Shown: piece by piece, positions 15,518-23,785 of the stretch | Layout of the letters: every line of letters begins with the position of its first letter | Position numbering within the stretch: position 1 is the stretch's first letter | NCBI GenBank assembly: GCA_021802325.1 | Contig: JAKAAM010000010.1 | Location: 1 to 24,710, forward strand | Direction of reading: 5' to 3' | DNA: 24,710 nt | From: Nitrospirota bacterium | GTDB taxonomy: Bacteria; Nitrospirota_A; Leptospirillia; Leptospirillales; Leptospirillaceae | Position numbers and translations under genes: made by a program | Notes under the pieces: model-generated | Database searches by the model: none | Seen by the model: the letters and a program-made list of their open reading frames with translations, nothing else | What the model was told of the DNA's origin: nothing

Positions 15518-18500
15518 CTAAAGGCGCTTTTCGATCTTTTGCCTGAGGGTATGGGCAAACTGGCGGGCCCAGGAGCTGTTGAACTGGTGAATATGCTCTC
15601 CCGCCACCACGAGCCAGTGGTCATACGGCCCGGAAGATCCGGCGGGGTTCCTTTCGCTTCCATGGGAATGCCTCACGGGAATTTCCAGGATGGATCGGAC
15701 GTTCGTCTGTGCCAGTCTCCGAAAGGATTGGGGGAGCTCAGGATTTTGCAAGGATCGGGTCCTTAAGGTTGAGATTTCCTGAAGGGTTTCTCTGTCGTAT
15801 GCCTCTTCAAAAAGCGAGGCAAGGGTCTCTCTCTGATGTCCCGATGACGCCAGGATGACTCCTCTCCGGGATTGTGGAGGCAAGGAAAGATAAAAGATTC
15901 CGAGGACTCCCGGAAGGCTCTGTAGAAGATCGACTTCGGGGCAGGCATCCTGCGCGGGCTTCATGGGAAGCTCGGCAAGGGTCGCTTCCATATAGCGGCC
16001 GATTGTTGCAATCTCGGATTCAAGCTCCATCCGGATGTGATCTTCGATGCGCTGGTCGGCGATGGCTAGAATTTTAGTTCGATCCCTGTCGGGAACAATC
16101 CCCCGATGGATCTGGCTGGCGAGAAGCTTGCGGTAGAGGTTCATGCCAGCGACGAGAAGGCTGTTCGAGATCCCTGAAAGGCAATGTATTTGTCCCACAA
16201 TTTTTGCCCGGGAGAGGATGGCCTCCCGTTCTGTCCGGGGCGAGAGCAGAAACCGGAGATGCTCGCACTGACGAAGCGCTAAAATCCGTCGCCCCTCCTC
16301 TCCCAGAGTCTCCAAAATGGTGCGGGATTCTGGCAGCCCGTCAAGCTTCCCGTAGAATGCCTCTACAAATTGTTCGACAGCGGGGTCGATGGACTCGGCG
16401 TATTTTTCGAGGAGAGCCTTCGCCTGATCATCATAGGCATCGATTTCTCGGGAGGAGGATCCCACATCGGGATCGCCCGCGAGGTGCCACCATTTTTCCC
16501 GCGCCAGTTTTTTTTCCTTGATATGGCACAGGGCCCGGTCGGCCTCCCGGAGGAGCATCTCGGGGTCGAGGGCGTCGGAGGGATAGAAGGCAACTCCTAG
16601 GCTGAGCCCCATATGGGTCATCCGTCCAGGCAGGATCTCGAAAGGGTTCTCGATGGTTTGGCGAAGCCGGTCGAGGAAGGCATGAAATTCGGGAGTGGTT
16701 GGATTGACGATGTCTTCGATCACGAGGGCAAACTCGTCTCCCCCCAGCCGGGCGATGAAATCATGGCTCCGGATGGTGTCGGAAAGTCTTCGGGCAAGCT
16801 CCTGCAAAAGAGTGTCGCCGGCGGCATGGCCAAAGGTGTCGTTGACGGGCTTGAAGTCGTCCAGATCGAGGATCCCCACGATGAAACCGCCCCCTTGGCG
16901 ATTCTTGCGGGCCACAAGCCGCAGAAGGTGGTCCTCGAGGGCCGCGCGGTTGAGAAGTCCCGTCAGGGGGTCGTGTTGGACCGAAAAGGTCAGGCGGCTG
17001 TTTTGCGCCAGAAGCTCCCGGAATTCGCTGATGTCATTCAGGACTCCGACGAAGTGGGTGATGGCTCCCTCGGAGTTCCTGACGGGAGAGAGGGTGAGCA
17101 GATTCCAGAAGGTCGAGCCGTCCTTTCGGTAGTTCAGGATCTGTCCCCGATAGCTCTGTCCGGAGTCGAGGGCCTGCCGGATCTCGTCCACGGTCTCCCG
17201 ATCACTGCCCTCCCCCTGGAGGAATCGGCAGTCCCGCCCCACGACCTCATCATGGGGGTACCCCGTAATGGTCGTGAATGCCTCGTTGGTGTAGATGATC
17301 CGGCGCTGGCTGTCGGTGATGATGACCCCCTCGTGGACGGCCACAAGAGCCCGGGCAAGAAGGGTCTCCCCCTCCCGGGCCTTCTTTCTGAGGGTGATGT
17401 CGGAGATGGTCCAGAGGGTATCGAATCCTTCCTGCTCAAAGGGAATCCCAGTCATCTCGAGCCACCTCGGCTCTCCGGTTTCGGGAAGGTCGAGAGGAAT
17501 CTCCAGGGTGAGACGTTCATGGTCTCGGGAGGGGACGAGAATGCGTGTCTCGAGTCCGGGAGGTTCGGCCGGATCCCCCAGGATTTCGAGAAGACTCCGT
17601 CCTTCGAAGGGGCCGAAACGGTGGAGAAGCTCTTCCATGCGGTTGTTGGCAAAGCGGACAACCGATCCTTTGGTCAGGATGATGCCCAATGAGGAGGCAT
17701 CAAGGATGGCGGCATTGAGGGCACTGGTTCGCCTCTCGACCGCCTTGAGATCGAGCCGGTCGAGACCGCGGGAAAGGCTCTGGGCCAACTCTTCCAGGAC
17801 GCTTTGGACCGGCGCCTCGAACTCCTGCCGTTCGCCGTAGTAAAGGGCAAAGAGCCCCCAGAGGCGTCCCTTATGGAAAACAGGAAGGACGGCAAGGCTT
17901 TCAAGGCCGTACCTCCGGGCCGTCTCCTTCCAGGAGGCTGGTCCGGGTGGGCAGGAAAATGACGATTCAAAGATGGCTCGGCCTTCCCGGAAGGCCCGAC
18001 CTGTCGGTCCCTGTCCGTTGGGGGAGTCGGGCTGGATGGAAATGCGGGCTTCCCGAAGAAAGTCGGTCGCTCCCGCGGCGGCCAGGAATTCGATCTCGCC
18101 GTGGGGGTCGGGTTGGCCGACCCAGGAGAGCACGACTTTGGACTGGGTGATGGCGAGATTGCAAAGATCCATGAGAAGGCGCTTCTCATCCTCCACCGTC
18201 GACAGGATGACATTGGCCCGGGCATGGAGCGCATTGACTGCGGCGAGTCGTTCGAGGGCCCTGGCATGAAGATGCCGGTCTGTGGTGTCGTAGATGGTGG
18301 CCACGAGGATTTCTTCGCCCCCGACTCTCGCCGTTGCGATGGAGAAATCAGCCCAAAGAGCTTCTCCTGTCTTTTTTCTTCCCCGAACATCGGTCACCAG
18401 GACCCGTCCCTCATGAAAAACTGCCGGGTAGAGGCGCTTTCCGACCCGAAGGAACTCGTCATCGTCGAGGTAGAGGCATCTGACCGATTGTCCCTCGAGC

Positions 18501-19582
18501 TCCTCGGGGCGCTCGTATCCGAACATCTCGATCATGTGGGCGTTCACCGTGACGATGGTTCGGTCCCGGACGAGGAGAATTCCGGAGAGGGCGTTGTCGA
18601 GAAGGGCCTTCTTGAAGGCCAGAGCCTCCTGGCGGCTTCGGAGGATCTGGAGTCGTTCGAGCCCCCGGGAGAGATCCCGGGAAAGCTCCGAGAGGACGTC
18701 CTGAAGGGGAGGATCGAAGGCTTTTGGAACGAGATGATAGAGGGTGAGAACGAGACGCTCCCCCTCCCGTCCCGTGATGGGAATGGCGGCCAGGCTCTTG
18801 AATCCGAAGAGTCCGATGGCCTCCTGAACCTTGCGGGCAAAGGGTGAAGGATCATCCGCCAGGGTTTCGTCGAAAGTAAGGTTGAACACCGGCTCCCCGC
18901 TTTTCCATGCCAGATAGGGGGCGCTCGTGATGCCGGTGATTTCCGGGTTCGATGGAATCTGGACCAAGTCGAGCCATCCGGCCTCCCCGTTTGAGGCAAG
19001 AATGTGAAAATATCCGTCCTCTCCGGGATGACCAATCCAGGCCAGGGCGATGCCTTCAAGGGAAGAGGCCAGACGACAGAGGGCGTCATAGAGGGAGGCC
19101 TCGTCAGAGGCGGCCAGAAGGGTCCGGTTTGCCTCGATCAGGAGCCGGTTGTACGCGGACAGGGTCTTTCGATCCCGATCGGCGGATTTCCGGCGGCTGA
19201 TGTCTCGGGCGCAATGGAGAGCATAGGGGGTGCCGTTCTTGATGAAGGGACGGGAGCGGATCTCGACGGGGACAACCGTCCCGTCCCGTTTTTGATGCCA
19301 GCTTTCGACGGTTAAAGTCGTGTCGGGCGGGAGCGCAAGGATCTCTTCGATATGCCGGATCAGGCCCTCTCCTTCCCATTCCGGTTGCCACAGAGAGATC
19401 GGGCGCCGGAGGAGCTCACCGACACGATAGCCCAGTGCGTCGGCAAGGGTGGGGCTGGAAAAGATCAGGAGACCCTTTTCGTCGGTGATGTAGATGGCAT
19501 CGGTTGCCATCTCGAGAATGCGAGGGAGCCAGTCCTGAATGTCTCCCTCATCTCGCGAAGAACCGGTCGAGTCGCTCTCCAT
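15518..19582 (-). CDS. Multi-sensor diguanylate cyclase: PAS-GAF-PAS-GAF-PAS-LOV-GGDEF-protoglobin
   Basis: A 1354-residue, probably cytoplasmic protein with no evident membrane helix. Approximate order: PAS 18-130, GAF 145-315, PAS 325-440, GAF 455-625, PAS 640-745, LOV-type PAS 750-860, GGDEF 864-1030, protoglobin 1050-1200, and a 150-residue C-terminal region that may be a GAF-like fold. The LOV signature GRDCRFLQG contains the photoactive-type Cys785, followed by NYRKDGSTFWN. The cyclase has GGDEF at 947-951 and a product-inhibition I-site RSHD at 938-941, so it should make c-di-GMP. The globin segment KIVGQIHCLSGIS places His1133 where globin-coupled sensors bind haem. There is no EAL domain. 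ATG 19582 has GGAGG 8 bp upstream and is preferred; ATG 19624 is in frame but its GGAG lies 13 bp away. Divergent from the cupin and GGDEF/EAL genes. Confidence 0.93.
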   Translation of the reverse strand: MESDSTGSSRDEGDIQDWLPRILEMATDAIYITDEKGLLIFSSPTLADALGYRVGELLRRPISLWQPEWEGEGLIRHIEEILALPPDTTLTVESWHQKRDGTVVPVEIRSRPFIKNGTPYALHCARDISRRKSADRDRKTLSAYNRLLIEANRTLLAASDEASLYDALCRLASSLEGIALAWIGHPGEDGYFHILASNGEAGWLDLVQIPSNPEITGITSAPYLAWKSGEPVFNLTFDETLADDPSPFARKVQEAIGLFGFKSLAAIPITGREGERLVLTLYHLVPKAFDPPLQDVLSELSRDLSRGLERLQILRSRQEALAFKKALLDNALSGILLVRDRTIVTVNAHMIEMFGYERPEELEGQSVRCLYLDDDEFLRVGKRLYPAVFHEGRVLVTDVRGRKKTGEALWADFSIATARVGGEEILVATIYDTTDRHLHARALERLAAVNALHARANVILSTVEDEKRLLMDLCNLAITQSKVVLSWVGQPDPHGEIEFLAAAGATDFLREARISIQPDSPNGQGPTGRAFREGRAIFESSFSCPPGPASWKETARRYGLESLAVLPVFHKGRLWGLFALYYGERQEFEAPVQSVLEELAQSLSRGLDRLDLKAVERRTSALNAAILDASSLGIILTKGSVVRFANNRMEELLHRFGPFEGRSLLEILGDPAEPPGLETRILVPSRDHERLTLEIPLDLPETGEPRWLEMTGIPFEQEGFDTLWTISDITLRKKAREGETLLARALVAVHEGVIITDSQRRIIYTNEAFTTITGYPHDEVVGRDCRFLQGEGSDRETVDEIRQALDSGQSYRGQILNYRKDGSTFWNLLTLSPVRNSEGAITHFVGVLNDISEFRELLAQNSRLTFSVQHDPLTGLLNRAALEDHLLRLVARKNRQGGGFIVGILDLDDFKPVNDTFGHAAGDTLLQELARRLSDTIRSHDFIARLGGDEFALVIEDIVNPTTPEFHAFLDRLRQTIENPFEILPGRMTHMGLSLGVAFYPSDALDPEMLLREADRALCHIKEKKLAREKWWHLAGDPDVGSSSREIDAYDDQAKALLEKYAESIDPAVEQFVEAFYGKLDGLPESRTILETLGEEGRRILALRQCEHLRFLLSPRTEREAILSRAKIVGQIHCLSGISNSLLVAGMNLYRKLLASQIHRGIVPDRDRTKILAIADQRIEDHIRMELESEIATIGRYMEATLAELPMKPAQDACPEVDLLQSLPGVLGIFYLSLPPQSRRGVILASSGHQRETLASLFEEAYDRETLQEISTLRTRSLQNPELPQSFRRLAQTNVRSILEIPVRHSHGSERNPAGSSGPYDHWLVVAGEHIHQFNSSWARQFAHTLRQKIEKRL

Positions 19583-19647
19583 GGAGGGGGCCTCCAGGGT
19601 GAGGTGCAGGAGAAATTCCATCATCAGACTTGATCAGGATCTCCGGT

Positions 19648-19700
19648 AATTCAAGGGGGGAAAGGCTTTTTCCCCGAATTCATCGAGGCGAAGATCGATG
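19648..19700 (-). promoter_or_regulatory. Two hairpins in the leader of the multi-sensor cyclase gene
   Basis: At 19648-19680 an outer AATTC/GAATT arm and an inner perfect GGGGAAA/TTTCCCC arm with a 5-base loop form a strong stem with a 4-base bulge. Next to it, CATCGA-N8-TCGATG (19681-19700) is a second perfect repeat. Both lie between the predicted promoter and the start codon of the minus-strand gene, so they could act in its mRNA leader, or as protein-binding sites in DNA. Confidence 0.45.
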
Positions 19701-19732
19701 AAGGCTGATGAAGTTTGTGATGCATGGTGCAA

Positions 19733-19741
19733 AGTATACCA
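19733..19741 (-). promoter_or_regulatory. Predicted extended -10 promoter of the multi-sensor cyclase gene
   Basis: On the minus strand the sequence reads TGGTATACT, an extended -10 element (TGn plus TATACT). No good -35 is present, which is common for extended -10 promoters. Transcription would start near 19727 and leave a leader of about 145 nt before ATG 19582. Confidence 0.4.
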
Positions 19742-19780
19742 CATGAAAAGAAGGGTGAGCCGGATTGTCCTTGACTCCTC

Positions 19781-19810
19781 TTGAAATTGCTTCGATCCTC
19801 CTCGTAGAAT
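19781..19810 (+). promoter_or_regulatory. Predicted promoter of the cupin-GGDEF/EAL pair
   Basis: TTGAAA (19781-19786) and TAGAAT (19805-19810) are 18 bp apart, a good match to a housekeeping sigma-70 promoter. The predicted transcript start, about 19817, lies beyond the ATG at 19809 and therefore argues for the downstream start at 19848. Confidence 0.5.
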
Positions 19811-19847
19811 GAAAAAGGTTGATGTTAAAAAAATTTTCAGGGGATGG

Positions 19848-20507
19848 ATGATGCTATTGGATGCCGATCGTTCACAGCGCATTGTTGTCCTTCCGGAGAA
19901 CCGGCTCTGGTGCGAGCAGCGGAACGGAGGGGGATCCGTCTGTCGGCTCGAGAGCCTCCCCGGGGTCGTGGAGTCGTCCTTTGTGAGGCTTCCCCCGGGG
20001 AGATCCTTGGATCCGGACTCTCGGGACCTCGAGATCTTCGTTCTCGAAGGTTGTCTTGAGGTCGGCGGACGAGTGTGGCCAGCCGGAAGCTACCTGCGCA
20101 TTGCCGGGGAGTCGGGGCTTTCGGTTCTTGCCGGCGAGCCGTCGCTTTTCTTTCTGAAGGCGGGGTCATTCCCCGAGGAGGACCGGAGAAGCGCCGGCCG
20201 TGAGACGGCGGGAGTGCGCTTCTCCCCCGGACTGGTTCCCGGCCTCTCCGTTCTTCCCCTCTTCTCCGGAGGAACGGCCAACACCGCCCTGGTCCGATGG
20301 GAGCCGGGAACGGTCTTTCAGCCCCACCGACATTTCGGAGGGGAGGAGATCCTGGTGATCTCGGGGACCTTCGAGGATGAGCATGGATCCTATCCCGCGG
20401 GAAGCTGGTATCGGGCTCCCCACATGAGCCGACACCATCCCTTCTCGCGGGAAGGGTGCCTGATCTTCGTCAAGACGGGCCATCTCCAGGACGCCAGCGC
20501 CGCGTGA
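19848..20507 (+). CDS. ChrR-like bicupin protein
   Basis: A 219-residue protein made of two cupin-like halves. The C-terminal half carries a full metal-site pattern: H160-R-H162-F-G-G-E166 followed by YPAGSWYRAP and H196/H197 before HPFSREGC, very like the cupin domain of ChrR, the anti-sigma factor that responds to singlet oxygen and peroxides in Rhodobacter. The N-terminal half keeps the beta-strand pattern and a PAGSY turn but lacks the histidine ligands. There is no zinc-binding anti-sigma domain in front and no ECF sigma gene nearby, so an anti-sigma role is doubtful. I chose ATG 19848 (or 19851) because AGGGG lies just upstream; ATG 19809 has no binding site and precedes the likely transcript start. 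The GGDEF/EAL gene begins 28 bp later and is probably cotranscribed, so a sensory or ligand-binding role in c-di-GMP control is possible. Confidence 0.82.
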   Translation: MMLLDADRSQRIVVLPENRLWCEQRNGGGSVCRLESLPGVVESSFVRLPPGRSLDPDSRDLEIFVLEGCLEVGGRVWPAGSYLRIAGESGLSVLAGEPSLFFLKAGSFPEEDRRSAGRETAGVRFSPGLVPGLSVLPLFSGGTANTALVRWEPGTVFQPHRHFGGEEILVISGTFEDEHGSYPAGSWYRAPHMSRHHPFSREGCLIFVKTGHLQDASAA

Positions 20508-20535
20508 CGGAAACGAAACGGGAGGGGATCTTTTG

Positions 20536-23500
20536 GTGAACCCCGAGATGACCGATCGCGAAGAGATAACCCGGGCCGTTCTGCATTCCAACCGTCTCCT
20601 TGTCCGGTCGGTGGGCGCCCCCCTCGATGCCACCCTTGAATCCCTCTGCTCGATCCTTGTGGAGGAGCTCTCCGCCCGCCTGGTGGTCATTAGCCGTCTC
20701 GACCTCGAAGACCTCTCCCTTCGTCCGGTGGCGGCCGAAGGGGCGGCCCGGGAGTATTTGGATGGGATTGTCCTCTCCGCCTCCAGCGACTCCCCCATGG
20801 GACAGGGACCGGCGGGACAGGTCATGCGATCGGGCTCTCCCATGGTCGCCAAGCTTCCCGATTCGCTCCCTCCCGTGATGGGGCTCCACGATCGGGTGCG
20901 TCGCTTTGATCTGGGGGGAAGCGCCCTGGCGCCCATCTATACCTCGGAAGGCCTTTGGGGCCTCATCTCTGTCTACCGAAGCTCCCAGGCGTCCTTCAGC
21001 TCCGACATTCTTCCCCTCCTCCAGAGCTTTGCCCGGGACATCGGAGACTTCCTTGACCGACGCCGGGAGTTCCAGGAGCTCTCCCTCCGCCGCTCCTTCC
21101 AGGAGGCGATCGAGTCCTTTCAGGCCCGACTTCTACAAGGACTCTCGGTGGATGAGATCCGGTCGGCCCTTCTCGAATGTGTCGTCGACCGGATGGCTTT
21201 CCCGGCGGCCTTTCTTGTGGAGGAGTCCCGGGAAAATCCTCCGTCCCGTACCCCCCCGCGCCTTGCGGGCTACCGCCTCTCTTCCGGGGCCTTCCCGGGG
21301 ATCCGGGAGGACTTCTCGGACGAGTTGGTCGGCAAGGTTTTTTCCCAGGCCCTGCTTGAGTCTCCTCTTCCGGAAATGCCTGGGGGGGAGAACTTCCTTT
21401 TCGGCCCGTCGGAATCCCCCTTGTGGACGCCCATGCTCCGGAAGGTTTTTGAGGATCTCTCACTGGGGGGCGCCATCTTCTTTTCTCTTGAAGTTTTGGA
21501 GGATCCCCCAAAAACGCTCTCGCTTCTTATTGGAGTCCGATCCTTCCACCCCCCCTCCCAGGAGACCGTGGAGCTTCTCTCCCAGCTTGTCAACGGAACC
21601 CGGATGGCAATGGCCCAGAGCCGCGACCGGAGCCGGCTGGATCTCTATGCCAGATTCTATCGGGCCATCGGCGCAATCGGGAAGCTTCTGGCACGCCATC
21701 CGGCGCCCCAGGACCTGTACGATGGGGTTTGTGAGGCTCTCGTGGAAGCCACGGGGATCGACCTCGCCTTCGTCTCGCTCCTGGAGCCGGGGGAGAAGGT
21801 CCGGGTGGTTTCAGCCAGGGGAAGGGCCCGGGATTTCATCGACGGGGCCGTTTTTTCTGTCGACCCACAGGATCCGGGGCGCTGCCTGATCCACAGCCGG
21901 ACATTGGGAACGAGTGATGTTGTCGAGTTTCCTCTTCTGGAGGAGTGGTTGTGCTCCGATGCGGTGCGCGAGGTGGCCCGTCCCTGGCATCTCCGGAACA
22001 CCCTGACGGTTTCATTTGCCAAGGATGGCCACCGAATCGGGATCCTTGGACTGATCTCCAGGGAGAAGGGATTCTTTGACAGGACCCTTGTGGGGCTCCT
22101 TGGCGGCATTGCCCAGGACATCTCCTTTTCCCTCGAGTTTCTCGATCGCCAGGAGAGGCTCAAGGTCCTGGCCTCCATCGATCCCCTGACCGACCTGCCG
22201 AACCGCACGGCCTTTGTGGGGGAGCTCGGTCGCCTGACATCGAGCCAGCCGGATCTCGCCCTTTCCGTGGGGATTCTGGATATCGACGGCTTCAAAAACT
22301 GGAACGATGCCTTTGGCCATATCGAAGGAGACCGACTTCTCCAGTCAATGGCCCGGGAGATTCCGGGGATTCTTCCGAAAGGGGCCTTCCTGGCCCGTAT
22401 GGGGGGCGACGAATTCGGCATCTGTCTCTCCTCTCCCGGATCCATCGATCGCCGGAGAGTGGAGGAGATCTCCCAGAAGATCCTCGATCTCGGCCTTCGC
22501 CTCGACGGGGGACACAACCTGGTCACCGTCAGTCTAGGGTGGGCACTCTTTCCCGACGATGCGAAGACCCCTGCGGAGCTTTTGGCCCGGGCCGACGAGT
22601 CGCTCTTTGCCGCCAAGTCCTCCGGAAGGAACCGGTCGACCCTCTTTGGCCCGGAGATTGCCCAGGCCATGGTCTCCCGGGTGGAGACCCGTCGCTCCTT
22701 TCCCCTGGCCCTTGAACGCGGGGAGATCCTCTTCTGGCTTCAGCCTCAGGTGGATGTGCGGGGAGGGCGCGTGGAAGGGGTGGAGATGCTGGTGCGGTGG
22801 AAACGGGAAGAGGGGATGGTACCCCCGGGGACCTTCATTCCCGAGGTTGAGAGGGAACCGGCGCTGATCAGGAAGCTTGGATGCCATGCCTTGAGCGAAG
22901 CCTGCCGGCTGCGACGGGAGCTCTCGGCTCCTCTCCCTACTCTCCGGATTTCCCTGAACATTGGGGCCGGCCATTTCCTTCATCCGGCCTTTCTCGACGA
23001 TGTCGACGCCGCCCTTCGCGGGGAGACGGGGACGGGGCTCGTCGTGGAGGTGACCGAAGGAGCCTCTCTCGAAAGCCCCGAGCGGACCGGTCGGATTCGG
23101 GAGGAGCTTCGGCGCCGGGGGCTTGAGCTCTCTCTCGACGACTTCGGGACCGGCTTCTCCTCCCTTCATCATGTGGCCGACCTTCTTCCGGACGAGATCA
23201 AACTCGACGGGAGCTTCATGAGAAGCTTCCGGATGCGGACCAACGCCTTTGCCGTGGTCGGCTCGACCCTTCTTCTGACGGATCTCTCCGGGAGCCGCCT
23301 TGTGGGTGAGGGAATCGAGCATCGCTCCGATGTCGAGCTCTGGCTTCGGATGGGGGGATCGCTGGTTCAGGGGTACTTCTTTGCCAAGCCCATGTCCCTC
23401 GACGACTTCAAGGACTTTTATGCTCGCCCGCTTCCCGAGATTGCCCTGCCTCCAGTCTATCCGGTGGAGGAGCTTCCCTTTCTCGAATATGCCTTCCGAA

Positions 23501-23751
23501 CGGCGGGAGAGGCTTCCGGGGATTCTGGCGGGCTTCCGGGGTTATCCTGTCCCCTCGACAGCTGGTTCGAGGTTCGGGGCGTTCATTATTACCATCTTCC
23601 CTCCTGGCACGCGGCCCGGGAGGCTCATCAGGCGTTCCACCGGGGAGGGGGGACGAGAGGAGCCGCTGAAGTGGCTCCTCTTGAAGCTCCCCTCCAGGCT
23701 CTCAGGGAAGAGATTGACGCCTACTTGCAGGCTCTTCCCCTTCGTCCCTAG
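20536..23751 (+). CDS. GAF-GGDEF-EAL protein with CZB-like C-terminus
   Basis: A 1071-residue c-di-GMP enzyme. A GAF domain fills about residues 20-175, a divergent GAF-like region 185-360, and a second clear GAF 370-540. The GGDEF domain (about 548-710) has intact GGDEF at 623-627 but no RxxD I-site before it (it reads PKGA). The EAL domain (about 720-970) has the motif as EML (E750, in EMLVRW), which still fits ExLxR, plus SLNIG, EVTEG, DDFGTG from D868, K889 and VGEGIEH...QGYFFAKP, so phosphodiesterase activity is plausible. The final 100 residues contain CPLDSW (C1005), then YYHLPSW and H-x3-H, like a chemoreceptor zinc-binding domain. GTG 20536 was chosen since GGAGGGG lies 8 bp upstream; TTG 20533 and ATG 20548 are alternatives. 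No membrane helix is apparent. Confidence 0.92.
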   Translation: MNPEMTDREEITRAVLHSNRLLVRSVGAPLDATLESLCSILVEELSARLVVISRLDLEDLSLRPVAAEGAAREYLDGIVLSASSDSPMGQGPAGQVMRSGSPMVAKLPDSLPPVMGLHDRVRRFDLGGSALAPIYTSEGLWGLISVYRSSQASFSSDILPLLQSFARDIGDFLDRRREFQELSLRRSFQEAIESFQARLLQGLSVDEIRSALLECVVDRMAFPAAFLVEESRENPPSRTPPRLAGYRLSSGAFPGIREDFSDELVGKVFSQALLESPLPEMPGGENFLFGPSESPLWTPMLRKVFEDLSLGGAIFFSLEVLEDPPKTLSLLIGVRSFHPPSQETVELLSQLVNGTRMAMAQSRDRSRLDLYARFYRAIGAIGKLLARHPAPQDLYDGVCEALVEATGIDLAFVSLLEPGEKVRVVSARGRARDFIDGAVFSVDPQDPGRCLIHSRTLGTSDVVEFPLLEEWLCSDAVREVARPWHLRNTLTVSFAKDGHRIGILGLISREKGFFDRTLVGLLGGIAQDISFSLEFLDRQERLKVLASIDPLTDLPNRTAFVGELGRLTSSQPDLALSVGILDIDGFKNWNDAFGHIEGDRLLQSMAREIPGILPKGAFLARMGGDEFGICLSSPGSIDRRRVEEISQKILDLGLRLDGGHNLVTVSLGWALFPDDAKTPAELLARADESLFAAKSSGRNRSTLFGPEIAQAMVSRVETRRSFPLALERGEILFWLQPQVDVRGGRVEGVEMLVRWKREEGMVPPGTFIPEVEREPALIRKLGCHALSEACRLRRELSAPLPTLRISLNIGAGHFLHPAFLDDVDAALRGETGTGLVVEVTEGASLESPERTGRIREELRRRGLELSLDDFGTGFSSLHHVADLLPDEIKLDGSFMRSFRMRTNAFAVVGSTLLLTDLSGSRLVGEGIEHRSDVELWLRMGGSLVQGYFFAKPMSLDDFKDFYARPLPEIALPPVYPVEELPFLEYAFRTAGEASGDSGGLPGLSCPLDSWFEVRGVHYYHLPSWHAAREAHQAFHRGGGTRGAAEVAPLEAPLQALREEIDAYLQALPLRP

Positions 23752-23785
23752 ATTCTCCCCTTTTTTCCGGTTCGGGGGAACGCCC

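Noticed and set aside
15324..15518. A 64-codon minus-strand frame starting at a GTG that overlaps the stop of the large cyclase gene
   Set aside because: The TAGTG overlap looks like translational coupling, but the peptide has no recognisable motif, hydrophobic segment or codon bias, and no ribosome binding site stands out.
16613..17692. A 359-codon open frame on the plus strand inside the large minus-strand cyclase gene
   Set aside because: It is antisense to well-conserved LOV and GGDEF motifs, its translation matches no family and is low in complexity, and high G+C favours long antisense frames.
20906..21889. A 327-codon frame on the plus strand inside the GGDEF/EAL gene
   Set aside because: It is in another frame over a clear GAF region, and is rich in Ser, Arg and Pro as expected for a shifted high-GC frame.
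21657..22670. A 337-codon frame on the minus strand inside the GGDEF/EAL gene
   Set aside because: It is antisense to the GAF and GGDEF domains and has an arginine/serine-rich composition without motifs.
23752..23785. Possible bidirectional terminator between the convergent GGDEF/EAL and flavoprotein genes
   Set aside because: Only a 4-5 bp CCCC/GGGG pairing around a 13-base loop is seen and the T-run lies inside the loop rather than after the stem.
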